Shown: positions 32,931 through 43,352, numbered from the stretch's first letter. The stretch is 56,320 nucleotides of DNA from an uncultured Chitinophagaceae bacterium (GCA_937981995.1 CALJNC010000052.1:1-56320), one strand, 5' to 3'. The notes: generated by a model not told the origin, from the letters alone. Numbers and translations are program-made.

Positions 32931-34814
32931 TTGAATAACAAATACGATATAATCATTGCAGGTGGTGGTCATGCGGGCTGTGAGGCTGCTGCAGCTGCTG
33001 CTAACTTAGGTAGCAAGGTTTTACTCATTACCATGAATATGGGTACGATTGCTTCTATGAGTTGCAATCCGGCTATGGGTGGTATTGCCAAGGGGCAGAT
33101 ATTACGCGAGGTTGATGCTTTAGGTGGTTACTCCGGTATAGTATCAGACGAAAGTATGATACAGTTTAGAATGCTTAATCGTTCTAAGGGTCCGGCCATG
33201 TGGAGCCCGCGTACTCAGAATGATCGTGTAGTTTTTGCAATCAAGTGGCGTGAAAAACTGGAGTCTATTCCAAATCTTGATATGTGGCAGGATATGGTTA
33301 CGGGTATAAATGTTTCACGTGGAACAAATGGCCAGAATCAAGTTACAGGAGTAAAGACACAATTGGGTATTGATTTTCATGCCCAGGCTGTTGTGCTTAC
33401 TTCGGGGACTTTTTTGAATGGTAAAATTCATATAGGAAATAAAAACTTTGGTGGAGGCCGAATGGGTGAGAAAGGGGCTACAGGTATTACGGAACAGCTA
33501 GAAGGCTTAGGCTTTGAAAGCGATCGATTAAAAACAGGAACGCCACCTAGGGTAGATGGTAGATCATTAGATTATTCTAAGTTTGAAATTCAAGAGGGAG
33601 ACAAAGAGATTGTAGGTTTTTCTTATTTAGATAGTTATAAACCCAAAGCTGAAGACCAAATACCGTGTCATATTGCTTATACTAATCCTGAGGTTCACGA
33701 AATACTTCGTGTTGGATTTGAAGACTCCCCTATGTTTTCCGGAAGAATTCAGGGAACGGGTCCAAGGTATTGCCCTAGTATAGAAGATAAGATTGATCGT
33801 TTTTCTGAGCGGGATAGACACCAATTGTTTATAGAGCCCGAAGGTTGGAAAACGGTAGAGATTTACCTTAATGGTTTTTCTACTTCTTTGGCTGAGGAAA
33901 TACAATATAATGCCATGACCAAAATACCTGGCTTTGAACATGTAAAAATGTTCCGTCCAGGTTATGCTATTGAGTATGATTATTTTCCGCCTACGCAGTT
34001 GCAGTATAACTTAGAAACCAAGCTAGTTGATAATCTTTTCTTTGCAGGACAAATTAATGGTACCACTGGTTATGAGGAAGCTGCTTGCCAAGGATTAATG
34101 GCAGGAATCAACGCTCATAATAATGTAGAAGGTAAAGAAGCCTTTACATTAGCAAGAGATGAAGCTTATATAGGTGTATTAATTGATGATCTAATAAATA
34201 AAGGTACGGATGAACCTTATAGAATGTTTACATCTAGGGCTGAGTTTAGAACAATATTGCGCCAGGACAATGCTGATTTACGACTTACAGAGATAAGTAA
34301 TAAATTAGGTTTGGCAAGTGATGAGCGGATGAAACTAGTTGAAGCCAAAGAAAAAGAGATAGCTAACACCAAAGGTTTATTTGAAAAAACTAGACTGAAG
34401 CCAAAGGAGATTAACCCATACTTGGAAAGTATTAATTCATCACCTCTTAAAGAGCATTTTACTATCAAGAAGGTATTGTGCCGCCCAGAGATAGAACTAG
34501 ATAATTTACTGGAAGGGTCACAAGTCGTGCGCGATATTGCCAAGGATGTTTCACGTGAAACTTTAGAGCAAGTTTCTATACAGTTGAAGTACGAAACTTA
34601 TATAAGTAAAGAAAAAGACCTTGCTTTAAAAGCAAAGCAATTGGAGGATTTAATTATCCCTGATAACTTTGATTATGATAAGCTGCCTAGTATGCGCATA
34701 GAAAGTAGGCAAAAGTTTACAAAAATTAGGCCTAGGACTATTGGACAAGCTAGCCGCATAAGCGGCGTAAACCCTACTGATATACAAATTCTTATGGTTT
34801 ATATGGGGAGATAG
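32931..34814 (+). CDS. mnmG: tRNA uridine 5-carboxymethylaminomethyl modification enzyme MnmG
   Basis: MnmG (GidA) works with MnmE to build the cmnm5 group on wobble uridine 34 of certain tRNAs, using FAD. The 627-residue protein has the FAD-binding opening IIIAGGGHAGCEAAAAAANL, the family signature SCNPAMGGIAKGQILREVDA, and GQINGTTGYEEAACQGLMAG in the C-terminal FAD-binding part. The start must be TTG at 32931: an in-frame stop lies 6 bp upstream, and the next ATG would remove the FAD motif. It follows vanZ by 39 bp. Confidence 0.96.
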   Translation: MNNKYDIIIAGGGHAGCEAAAAAANLGSKVLLITMNMGTIASMSCNPAMGGIAKGQILREVDALGGYSGIVSDESMIQFRMLNRSKGPAMWSPRTQNDRVVFAIKWREKLESIPNLDMWQDMVTGINVSRGTNGQNQVTGVKTQLGIDFHAQAVVLTSGTFLNGKIHIGNKNFGGGRMGEKGATGITEQLEGLGFESDRLKTGTPPRVDGRSLDYSKFEIQEGDKEIVGFSYLDSYKPKAEDQIPCHIAYTNPEVHEILRVGFEDSPMFSGRIQGTGPRYCPSIEDKIDRFSERDRHQLFIEPEGWKTVEIYLNGFSTSLAEEIQYNAMTKIPGFEHVKMFRPGYAIEYDYFPPTQLQYNLETKLVDNLFFAGQINGTTGYEEAACQGLMAGINAHNNVEGKEAFTLARDEAYIGVLIDDLINKGTDEPYRMFTSRAEFRTILRQDNADLRLTEISNKLGLASDERMKLVEAKEKEIANTKGLFEKTRLKPKEINPYLESINSSPLKEHFTIKKVLCRPEIELDNLLEGSQVVRDIAKDVSRETLEQVSIQLKYETYISKEKDLALKAKQLEDLIIPDNFDYDKLPSMRIESRQKFTKIRPRTIGQASRISGVNPTDIQILMVYMGR

Positions 34815-35096
34815 GCCAAGTATAACAAGCTAATAAACAGCGAGTTATATAATATGCTTTTTCTTTCTCATTTTTCATGGAATGTTTTGTTCTCCTATTG
34901 AAATTTCAAACTATTTCTAACAATTATTTCAAATCGTATTGTTGAGCATTTATACTATTTGACAAGTTCATTCTTCAAAACATATATTTTAGGAAACATA
35001 CAAAAGGTTTGTTATAACATTTTTTTTAACATTTCTTTTGTTTTAATTCTATTGATAATTTATATTCACGAATCTATTGAAAAAATTGTATAAATT
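34815..35096. other. 282-bp intergenic region before the first giant T9SS gene
   Basis: Very AT-rich with no coding frame. It holds a TATATTCA box at 35061-35068, 28 nt before the ATG, which weakly resembles the -7 element. No hairpin terminator for mnmG is evident. Confidence 0.4.
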
Positions 35097-38000
35097 ATGA
35101 AGAAAATTTTGACACTACTTCTATTGTGTGTTGCCTGTACTACTATGCAAGCACAAATTGGGCCTGGATCAACAGGTTCAGCAGCTGCGCCCTTTGGCCC
35201 AGAAACTTTTGCCGCAATTGGTATTCCTGCCGGATGGGGTACCTACTTTACTACTGGTAACACTTGGGTGACCGCAGTAAACCAAACGAACAATTCGACC
35301 TGTGCTAATTCTGGAGACGGAACACCAGGTGGGGGAACTCGTTGGGCTCTATTGGACCAGTCTGGAACTGACGCTGGGAATTGTTTACAACTTCCAGATT
35401 TGGATGTTAGTTCACTAACAGCTCCCTTATTGCAATTTAATTATTTTATGTGTGGAATTGCTATTCCAAATGAAACCTATGTAGAATATTGGGATGGTAC
35501 GGCATGGGTAATTGCTCAGAGTAATTTAACAGCCACCAACGGTTGGGAAACTAGATGTATAGATATAACTGCATTCACGTTTGATGTTGCTGGCGATTCA
35601 GTTCGTCTTCGTTTCAGAGCAGAATCTGGCGGAGCGGGTGATGATTTTAATGCTGATAATTCTATTGATGATGTTCAGGTTATAGATAACCCACCTTGTA
35701 CAACTCCGGCTATGCTAACTTTAACTCCTGCTACTATGGTATCTTGTGGCACACCGCTCGATACTATTAGAGGTCTGGGAATTAATGCTCCGGGATGTGC
35801 TTTATTAGGGTATTCATTCGCTTGGGAAAGTTCAACAGATGCAGGTGTAACATGGAATCCTGCTGTCGGAGGTACAATTATTGACGATACAACATTCGTA
35901 CCAGCACCATTAGCTTCAGGTACTATAGATTATAGATTGGTAGTTACATGTAATGCTTCTACGACTTCAACGAATTCTTCAGTAACTTCAATTACTGCTT
36001 CGGTAGCTCCTGTTGCATCCATTACTGCAGCACCAGATTCAATTAGCTGTGGTGGTTCTTCTACCTTAGATGCTTCTACAAGTACTGGGGCAACTTCTTA
36101 TAGTTGGTCTCCAGGAGGAACATTAAATATGACTACAGGTGCTATTGTTATAGCATCTCCTGGCGTTAGTACAACAACTTATACCGTTGTTGCAAGTACT
36201 GCTGCTGGTTGCACGGATACTGCTACTGTAACAGTTAATGTAACGGGCGCCAAAACACATATTCTTGAAACCTTTGATGCCACATTTACAGGATCTCCTG
36301 CAGATTGGACAGATAATGGTGTAGGACCGAATTGGAGTTGGGATAATAATACAACAGGTTCGGGCAATACGGGTCCTTCGGCGGGTGTTGGAAGTCCTGG
36401 GTATGCCTATCTTGAAACATCATCGGGTGCAGGTTCTGACACACTTTTTACTCCTATTTTTGATTTAGCAGATGCTAGCGCTGGAGAACTCTCATTCTAC
36501 TGGCATATGTACGGTGGCGCTATGGGTACTTTAGAGGTTTATTTAATGGAAACAGATACATTAAGAAACAGAACCTTTACTTCTTTGTTTTCACAAACGG
36601 GTCAAGTTCAAACTGATGAATTAGATCCTTGGAATAAAACAACAGTTTCACTGCCTGCTGGTTCGCCATCCTATGGTACGGCACAAATTGTATTTGTAGG
36701 TATAAGAGGTACATCTTTTACAAGTGATATGGCTATTGATTCTGTATTAGTTAAATCATGCAGCGATGCCTGTGCAACTCCGGAAGGAGGAACTGTCCAT
36801 GCATTTGGAGAACCCAATGCTGTTTGTGGACCCACCGGCTTAGATTTAGGTTTAGTTGATGCGAGTCTGTGCGATGGATATTGGACAGAAGCAACAGGCA
36901 CACCAACGAATTCACAGTCTACTTATCAATGGCAGTCTGCTCCGTCGGCAACAGGTCCTTGGACAAATGTTGGAACAGGAGATATATTTTACAATACAGG
37001 AATTCTTGCTAGTACTACTTACTTTAGGGTTGAAGTATTATGTGACCCTTTAAGTACACCAGCTTACTCCTCAATATTCTCAGTTTTAGTAGGCACACCT
37101 CCAACAATGGCTTTGGCAACTACTCCTAGTTCTACCATTATTTGTTCAGGCGACACAGCGGGTGTAACCTTAGATGCAAGTGGGACTACAGGTGCCGATT
37201 CTCTTAGTTGGACACCAAGTACTAGTTTAGATACTGACACGGGCACAGTGGTAGTAGCTACACCGCTTGCAACAACATCTTATACAGTAACGGCTTATGA
37301 TTCTGTTGGTTGTAGTTCTGATACTACAATTACAGTTACGGTAAATCCATTACCAATATTAGACAGTTTAACAGCTTCTTCCGATATCATTTGTTCTGGA
37401 GATACAACTATGTTAGCGGCTAACTACATAATGCCAACCTCAGCAACATTTGATAGCTATTTATTTGGCTCTTCAGCTACTTCGACACCACATGTGTTTA
37501 CGTCGCCAACAACAATTGTAAGTTCAGGTGTTGATGATAATATAAGTGCTGTTCAAAATATAGGTTTTAACTTCAACTATGATGGAGTTAACTATACTCA
37601 GTTTAAAGCTTCACCTGATGGTTTCCTTACTTTAGGCAGTACAGGTGTTAATGACTTTAGTAATAGCATTGAATTTCCAAATGCTGGTAATTCACCTATG
37701 TTATTCCCTTATTGGGATGATTTAGCTACTGGTACAGATGGTTCTGTACAAATGGAGACTGTGGGAACAGCACCAAATCGTATGTTGATCGTTGAGTGGT
37801 TTGTAACCGCACCAAGAGCGACAACAGGACCGGCTAATGCTCGTTTCCAATGTAAAATAACTGAGACTACAAATGCTATAGAGTATATTTATATTACCGG
37901 CGGAACTTCACCTTCTGCATCAGTAGGTGCAGGTGGCCTAGGTCCAAACCCAGTAGCAAATTACCAATCTGTAACATTAAGCAGTAATACGTCAAGTACA

Positions 38001-41000
38001 ACAGCAGTTGATAATTTAAATACTGCATTACCAGCAAATGGTACAAGTTATACTTTAACGCCACCACCGAGCTCAATAAGTTATGCATGGACACCAACAG
38101 CTGATGTTGTAAGTCCAACGATGGCTAATACAGCAACCAATGCGTTGACCATGACAACAGACTTTATTGTTTCAGCAACGCACGACTCAACTGGTTGTGT
38201 ATCTACAGATACCATAACCGTTACAGTAATTACCCCAACAGCTGTAGCAACTGCCAGTCCAAGTGCATCTGTTTGTGTTGGTGATACGGTAACCTTAATG
38301 AGCGGTGCAAATGCTACAGATACAGTAATGTGGAATATGGTTACTACAGCTGGAGCGGATACTTTATTGGCTCCGGCAATAGCTGGTTCGTACACACTAA
38401 AAATTACAGATTCAAATGGTTGTATGGCAAATGATACAATAGATATTATAGTAAACACGCCATTACCATTTGATAGTATAGTAGCGAATACGGCGCCGTT
38501 CTGCGAGGGCGATACGGTTACGATACAAGCATTCCCAGGAGTAGCAAGTGCCTATTGTATTTCTGGTTTCTCAAGTACTGCTGATACGCATATTGATAGT
38601 ACGAACATTAATGGTACAGCTACAACGGCAGTACCTTTAACGAACGGAGCTGGTTATACTGATTATACGAGTACCGTTGTACCTGTTACAGCAGGAACAG
38701 CCTTCCCTATATCTCTTACGAAAGGATTAACAGGTACTGCAACCTATTCAGCTTGGGCCACGGTTTATATAGATTTAGATCAGAACGGTGTATTTGATTT
38801 ACCAGGCGAAGAGTTTACGAGTCAAACGGCTGGTGGATTTGGATCAGGTAGATTTACAGTTACTGATAATATTACAATACCACCAACAGCGACCAACGGT
38901 CCAACGAGAATGCGAATTGTATTATGGGAAAGCGGATCAGCGACAACGAACCAACCTTGTGGAGGAGGAACTTGGGGAGAGACCGAGGACTACACTATAG
39001 ATATCTCTGGAGGGGTTCCTGCAACACCAAGCTTTGCGAGTATTACATGGGATCCAACAGCTAACTTGAATCCAACAACAGGAGATAGTTTAAGTGCTAT
39101 CGGATTAACAGGAACAACAACTTATGTGGCTACTGGTACAGATGCGAATGGCTGTGTAAGTATGGATTCAATAACGATTACAGTTAATCCATTACCTACG
39201 CTTATGGCTAGTGCCACACCTGCAGCGATCTGTGAGGGCGATAGTGCCACATTGAGTGCAACAAGTAGTGCAACAGATATAGTATGGAACCCTGGCATGT
39301 TAATGGGAGGTACTCAAACGGTTGCTCCAACGGTGTCGACGGTTTACACTGTGGTCGCAACAGATACGATGACCGGTTGTACAATAGATACTGCGATAAA
39401 TCTTATAGTAAATCCTTTACCTGTGATAGCCGTTATGGTAGATACGAACGAGAGTTGTCCTGGAGCAATGGACGGTATAGCAAGTGCAACGATCATTCCA
39501 GACACCGTGAGTATTTATACAGAAGGTTTTGTAACAGCAACCGGAATAGCAACTACAATTCCAAATGCTGCAGCACCAGGTTGGACAAGTTCAGGTTCTG
39601 GTCCCTTTTGGCGCACAGATAATAATGGCGGAAACAGTGGTGGAACGGGTCCAGTGGCCGGGGCGAATACTCCTGGATATGTATTCTTAGAGAGTTCATC
39701 AGGAGCCGGAGAGGATACTTTGATATCCCCAGCGATTAATATGACTTCTTTAACGGGAGGAGCCTTTGTTACTTTCTACTATCACATGTATGGAAGCAGT
39801 ATTGATTCTTTAGCCTTCCTTGTAGATAATGGTACAACGGTTACCCAAGAATGGGCATTGGCTGGTCAGCAACAAACAGCTAGTACAGACCCTTGGATAC
39901 CGGTAACTATAGACTTGAGTGCTTATATAGGTCAGAACATTAATTTAATGTTTAGAGGAAAACGAACGATTGGTTTTGCGAATGACATGGCTATTGATGA
40001 TATAGAAGTAATCAATACGTTGCCAGCTACCTTATTATGGTCAAATGCAGCAACAACAGATACGATTACAGGTTTAACTGCAGGAACGTATACAGTAACG
40101 GCAACAAGCGCTGCTGGTTGTATAGCTAGCGATAGTGTTATGATTACTACTTTAGGTGCTGAGCCTGTTTTGGCTGCTGTAGGTGATACGGTTTGTACAG
40201 GAGACCCTGCTACTGTAATGAGCGGTGGTACTTCTGCAAATACTATCTATACTTGGAATAGTAATCCTGGAAATGTAGATACTACAATTACACCGGCAGT
40301 TGCTGGTCAGTATATAGTAGTTGCTACAGATACAGTTTCTGGTTGTATAGCTTCTGATACGGCTGATGTAGTGGTTAATACACTAACATTGTCTGCTAGT
40401 GCAAGCCCTGATTCAATTTGTATTGGTGGGTCTGCCACGCTTTCAGCTACAGGTGATGCAACTGATTACGTATGGACGCCTGGTATGTTAATGGGTGCTA
40501 CACATTCTATTACACCAACTGCTACTACGACTTATACGGTGACAGCAACGGATAGTGTGACAGGCTGTACTGCTGATTCAATGATTACGGTTATTGTAAA
40601 TCCAAATTGTTTCCCATTAAATGTTGATTACAAAACATTTAAGGTTACTAAGCTGACAACTTCTGACTTAGTTGAGTGGACAACAGTGGCAGAACAAAAC
40701 AACAAATGGTTTAATATTTTACGTTCTAATGATGGTCAAGTATTTGAAACATTAGGAACTGTAAATTCAAAAGCAATTGGTGGCAATAGCAATAGCGAAT
40801 TAAACTACAGCTTTGTAGATCAATATCCTCAAGTAGGACATAACTACTATAAGCTTGAGCAAGTTGATTTTGATAATTCGAAGCGTTACACCAATGTGAT
40901 TGATATTATTTGGGGTCGTGATGGAAGCGTAGTTTCTATCTATCCGAATCCTGCCAAGGATATCTTAAATATTGATATTAGTGCGGCAAAAGTTGCACAA

Positions 41001-41177
41001 ACTGAAATCAAGTTGTTGGATATGAGTGGTAGAGTTGTAAAGAGTATCATTGCTCAATCAGTTAAAGGAATGAATCATATGACACTTGACTTAAGCGATA
41101 TGGCCGATGGCGTATATGGTGTTCAAGTGTTTGAAAACAATAAATTGACTCATGTGAGTAAGGTTCGTAAGAATTAA
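35097..41177 (+). CDS. Giant T9SS-secreted multidomain surface protein (2026 aa)
   Basis: A 2026-residue exported protein with signal peptide MKKILTLLLLCVACTTMQAQ. By eye the order is: a MAM/choice-of-anchor-J-like domain (about 25-200), Ig-like domains, a second MAM-like domain (about 389-555), more Ig/PKD-like repeats with CxG..L.A and YTV.ATD..GC patterns, a GEVED-type domain ending in GETEDYTIDISGG (about 1148-1305), Ig-like repeats, a third MAM-like domain (about 1471-1640), further repeats, and a conserved C-terminal module (1842-2026). That module ends in a T9SS type A sorting domain, SIYPNPAKDILNIDIS to the end. It is probably a fibrous adhesin or matrix protein; no enzyme motif is seen. 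Base use appears to shift within the gene. Confidence 0.92.
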   Translation: MKKILTLLLLCVACTTMQAQIGPGSTGSAAAPFGPETFAAIGIPAGWGTYFTTGNTWVTAVNQTNNSTCANSGDGTPGGGTRWALLDQSGTDAGNCLQLPDLDVSSLTAPLLQFNYFMCGIAIPNETYVEYWDGTAWVIAQSNLTATNGWETRCIDITAFTFDVAGDSVRLRFRAESGGAGDDFNADNSIDDVQVIDNPPCTTPAMLTLTPATMVSCGTPLDTIRGLGINAPGCALLGYSFAWESSTDAGVTWNPAVGGTIIDDTTFVPAPLASGTIDYRLVVTCNASTTSTNSSVTSITASVAPVASITAAPDSISCGGSSTLDASTSTGATSYSWSPGGTLNMTTGAIVIASPGVSTTTYTVVASTAAGCTDTATVTVNVTGAKTHILETFDATFTGSPADWTDNGVGPNWSWDNNTTGSGNTGPSAGVGSPGYAYLETSSGAGSDTLFTPIFDLADASAGELSFYWHMYGGAMGTLEVYLMETDTLRNRTFTSLFSQTGQVQTDELDPWNKTTVSLPAGSPSYGTAQIVFVGIRGTSFTSDMAIDSVLVKSCSDACATPEGGTVHAFGEPNAVCGPTGLDLGLVDASLCDGYWTEATGTPTNSQSTYQWQSAPSATGPWTNVGTGDIFYNTGILASTTYFRVEVLCDPLSTPAYSSIFSVLVGTPPTMALATTPSSTIICSGDTAGVTLDASGTTGADSLSWTPSTSLDTDTGTVVVATPLATTSYTVTAYDSVGCSSDTTITVTVNPLPILDSLTASSDIICSGDTTMLAANYIMPTSATFDSYLFGSSATSTPHVFTSPTTIVSSGVDDNISAVQNIGFNFNYDGVNYTQFKASPDGFLTLGSTGVNDFSNSIEFPNAGNSPMLFPYWDDLATGTDGSVQMETVGTAPNRMLIVEWFVTAPRATTGPANARFQCKITETTNAIEYIYITGGTSPSASVGAGGLGPNPVANYQSVTLSSNTSSTTAVDNLNTALPANGTSYTLTPPPSSISYAWTPTADVVSPTMANTATNALTMTTDFIVSATHDSTGCVSTDTITVTVITPTAVATASPSASVCVGDTVTLMSGANATDTVMWNMVTTAGADTLLAPAIAGSYTLKITDSNGCMANDTIDIIVNTPLPFDSIVANTAPFCEGDTVTIQAFPGVASAYCISGFSSTADTHIDSTNINGTATTAVPLTNGAGYTDYTSTVVPVTAGTAFPISLTKGLTGTATYSAWATVYIDLDQNGVFDLPGEEFTSQTAGGFGSGRFTVTDNITIPPTATNGPTRMRIVLWESGSATTNQPCGGGTWGETEDYTIDISGGVPATPSFASITWDPTANLNPTTGDSLSAIGLTGTTTYVATGTDANGCVSMDSITITVNPLPTLMASATPAAICEGDSATLSATSSATDIVWNPGMLMGGTQTVAPTVSTVYTVVATDTMTGCTIDTAINLIVNPLPVIAVMVDTNESCPGAMDGIASATIIPDTVSIYTEGFVTATGIATTIPNAAAPGWTSSGSGPFWRTDNNGGNSGGTGPVAGANTPGYVFLESSSGAGEDTLISPAINMTSLTGGAFVTFYYHMYGSSIDSLAFLVDNGTTVTQEWALAGQQQTASTDPWIPVTIDLSAYIGQNINLMFRGKRTIGFANDMAIDDIEVINTLPATLLWSNAATTDTITGLTAGTYTVTATSAAGCIASDSVMITTLGAEPVLAAVGDTVCTGDPATVMSGGTSANTIYTWNSNPGNVDTTITPAVAGQYIVVATDTVSGCIASDTADVVVNTLTLSASASPDSICIGGSATLSATGDATDYVWTPGMLMGATHSITPTATTTYTVTATDSVTGCTADSMITVIVNPNCFPLNVDYKTFKVTKLTTSDLVEWTTVAEQNNKWFNILRSNDGQVFETLGTVNSKAIGGNSNSELNYSFVDQYPQVGHNYYKLEQVDFDNSKRYTNVIDIIWGRDGSVVSIYPNPAKDILNIDISAAKVAQTEIKLLDMSGRVVKSIIAQSVKGMNHMTLDLSDMADGVYGVQVFENNKLTHVSKVRKN

Positions 41178-41200
41178 GCATATCGAAATTTTATTAAATG

Positions 41201-41233
41201 AGCCACGACTTGAAAAAGTCGTGGCTTTTCTTT
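41201..41233 (+). terminator. Terminator of the 2026-aa T9SS gene
   Basis: Perfect 11-bp stem (AGCCACGACTT/AAGTCGTGGCT) with a GAAA tetraloop and a T-rich tail, 24 bp after the stop. Confidence 0.9.
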
Positions 41234-41280
41234 AAGGTTAATATTGTTAAATGTTCTTTTTATATTCCTATGGTGTTTCA

Positions 41281-41288
41281 TAGCTTTG
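41281..41288 (+). promoter_or_regulatory. -7 box TAGCTTTG of the 379-aa T9SS gene
   Basis: Exact TAnnTTTG match, 29 nt before the ATG. The same octamer occurs upstream of the giant gene at 49677. Confidence 0.5.
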
Positions 41289-41317
41289 TATTCTGAAAAA
41301 AGTCTTCAAATATTTAT

Positions 41318-42457
41318 ATGAAAAATCACATTACAAAAGCAATCGTTCTAACAGTTTTGTTGTTTGCCTCCACCTCACAATTTTTGCTTGCGCAAACTAC
41401 AACTACTATAAACTTTGATAACACGGCTAATTGGACGGCTGGTTCTGGTTCTTTAAGCTCCTATCAATCAGACCATACGTACACTGAGGGTTTATTTTCA
41501 GCATCTACAGATTTTGATGCTTTACGGCAAAATTCGGCCTTGCAAGATGGATTTGCTGGTGCCAATGGAACATTTGCTTGGCGCCTAAGAAATAGTGGTA
41601 CAGGTGCCTGGACTGCAACGATTGCCTCAGGTGGAGTTTCTTCTTTTAGTGTAGGTATAAGACGTTGGGACAATTCACCTAATCCAAATTATACATTAGA
41701 TTACTCAATAGATGGTGGAATAACATGGTCAAATGTGGCAACCGTAAATAATACAACACTTGCTAACTCAAGTGCTTATACTACATTCAATGGTACTTTA
41801 AATAAAGCAAATGCAAATATTCTTATTAGAGTAAACAGAGTTAGCGGAGAGCGAATAATGATAGATGATTTTGTGTGGACAGATTTTGCAGTTGTTCTTC
41901 CTACAATTTATAAATCGCTTACTGTTTCAAAAAAGTCCAATGCGCATCGTATTGAATGGATTACTACCTCAGAATTAAATTGTAAGTTTTTCAATATACA
42001 ACGATCAAATGATGGTAGTGTATTTGAAACCATTGGTACTTTAAACTCAAAAGGAATTGATGGTAATAGTTCTGAAAACTTGACCTATTTCTTTTCAGAT
42101 GACAAGCCTTTTATTGGTCATAATTATTATCGATTGGAGCAAGTAGATTTAGATGGTAATTTAAGTTACTCTGATGTAATGGACATTGTTTGGAGCTCGG
42201 ATCAAAGCGTTGTTAGTATTTATCCTAATCCTACAAAAAATGTATTGCATATAGATGTAACATCAAATAAAATTTCAAAAACTAAAGTGCAAGTTGTGGA
42301 TATGAATGGTCGCATCATTAAATCTCAAACAAACAACACGCACAAAGGTTCCAATTATCTAACACTTGATTTAACAGATGTAGCAATTGGAGTTTATGGT
42401 TTAGAAATCTATGAAAACAATAAATTAATAAACGCAACCAAAATTCATAAAAATTAA
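41318..42457 (+). CDS. T9SS-sorted secreted protein (379 aa)
   Basis: An exported 379-residue protein with signal peptide ending FLLAQ. Its N-terminal domain (about 26-190: TINFDNTANWTAGSGSLSSY, then FAWRLRNSGTGAWTATIASG, then GERIMIDDFVWTDF) looks like a jelly-roll carbohydrate-binding or choice-of-anchor domain. Residues of about 195-379 are the same C-terminal module found in the two giant proteins: a sandwich with FFNIQRSNDGSVFETIG and GHNYYRLEQVDLDGNLSYSD, then the sorting domain from SIYPNPTKNVLHIDVT. It looks like a minimal member of the family, with one N-terminal cargo domain on a shared secretion and anchoring unit. Confidence 0.88.
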   Translation: MKNHITKAIVLTVLLFASTSQFLLAQTTTTINFDNTANWTAGSGSLSSYQSDHTYTEGLFSASTDFDALRQNSALQDGFAGANGTFAWRLRNSGTGAWTATIASGGVSSFSVGIRRWDNSPNPNYTLDYSIDGGITWSNVATVNNTTLANSSAYTTFNGTLNKANANILIRVNRVSGERIMIDDFVWTDFAVVLPTIYKSLTVSKKSNAHRIEWITTSELNCKFFNIQRSNDGSVFETIGTLNSKGIDGNSSENLTYFFSDDKPFIGHNYYRLEQVDLDGNLSYSDVMDIVWSSDQSVVSIYPNPTKNVLHIDVTSNKISKTKVQVVDMNGRIIKSQTNNTHKGSNYLTLDLTDVAIGVYGLEIYENNKLINATKIHKN

Positions 42458-42478
42458 AACGTCCTTAAAATAAAACAC

Positions 42479-42508
42479 AGCCCTGCCATTTTGGTTAGGG
42501 CTTTTTTT
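42479..42508 (+). terminator. Terminator of the 379-aa T9SS gene
   Basis: Stem AGCCCT/AGGGCT with extra imperfect pairs toward the loop, followed by seven Ts, 21 bp after the stop. Confidence 0.8.
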
Positions 42509-42542
42509 ATAAAAATTGTATGCAGTAAATTGCAGTAATAAA

Positions 42543-43352
42543 ATGGCAAAAAAGAAACCAAAATGGTATGTAGTATGGAAGGGTAAAGAACCTGGAATTT
42601 ATACATCATGGTGGGATGCCAAAAAACAAATTGATGGTTATGCCGGTGCGCAGTATAAATCGTACGAATCCAAAACAGCAGCGCAAGCCGCATGGGAAGA
42701 CCCTGTGCACGCACAAGAAGTAATTAAGGAAAATCGTAAAACGATTTACTACGTTATTTGGAAAGGCCGACAAACAGGAGTTTTTACAGATTGGGAAGTA
42801 GTTAAATCATTGATTGAGGGTTTTCCTGGACCGCAGTATAAATCCTTTGGTAGTAAACAATTAGCGCAACAAGCTTATAAAGAAGGTCCTGAAAAATATA
42901 AAGGGCGCAGCTTTAAAAAAACCATAGACATGACACCGGCCGACAAGGCTAAGTACGGTATGCCTAATGAAATGACAATAAGTGTAGATGCTGCTTGTAA
43001 CGCAAAAGGTGACATGGAATACCGCGGCGTATACACCTATTCAAGCGACGAAATTTTTAAGAAAGGTCCATATAAAAATGGTTCAAATAATGTAGGAGAA
43101 TTTTTGGCATTGGTGCATGCATTAGCTTGGCTCAAAAGTCAAAAAAGTGACTTGCCTATATACTCGGATAGTAAATATGCCATGGCGTGGGTAGCCAAGA
43201 AAAAGACCAACTCAAAAATTACGGATCCATACTTGATGGACCTTGTACAACGAGCTGAAAATTGGTTGAAAGAAAATGAGTATCCAAATGAAATCATCAA
43301 ATGGCAAACAAAATTTTGGGGTGAGATACCGGCCGACTTTGGAAGGAAGTAG
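42543..43352 (+). CDS. rnhA: Ribonuclease H with two hybrid-binding (viroplasmin) domains
   Basis: RNase H1 cleaves RNA in RNA:DNA hybrids. The 269-residue protein carries two copies of the N-terminal hybrid-binding domain: residues 7-51 (KWYVVWKGKEPGIYTSWWDA) and 67-112 (TIYYVIWKGRQTGVFTDWEV), each with the aromatic W/Y positions and the QYKS(Y/F) loop. The catalytic domain follows, with probable acidic residues D149 (SVDAAC), E186 (VGEFLAL), D209 (YSDSKYA) and D265 (ADFGRK). I start at ATG 42543; a TTG nine codons earlier lies just past the terminator tail and is unlikely. It converges on hutH with a single base between stop codons. Confidence 0.92.
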   Translation: MAKKKPKWYVVWKGKEPGIYTSWWDAKKQIDGYAGAQYKSYESKTAAQAAWEDPVHAQEVIKENRKTIYYVIWKGRQTGVFTDWEVVKSLIEGFPGPQYKSFGSKQLAQQAYKEGPEKYKGRSFKKTIDMTPADKAKYGMPNEMTISVDAACNAKGDMEYRGVYTYSSDEIFKKGPYKNGSNNVGEFLALVHALAWLKSQKSDLPIYSDSKYAMAWVAKKKTNSKITDPYLMDLVQRAENWLKENEYPNEIIKWQTKFWGEIPADFGRK

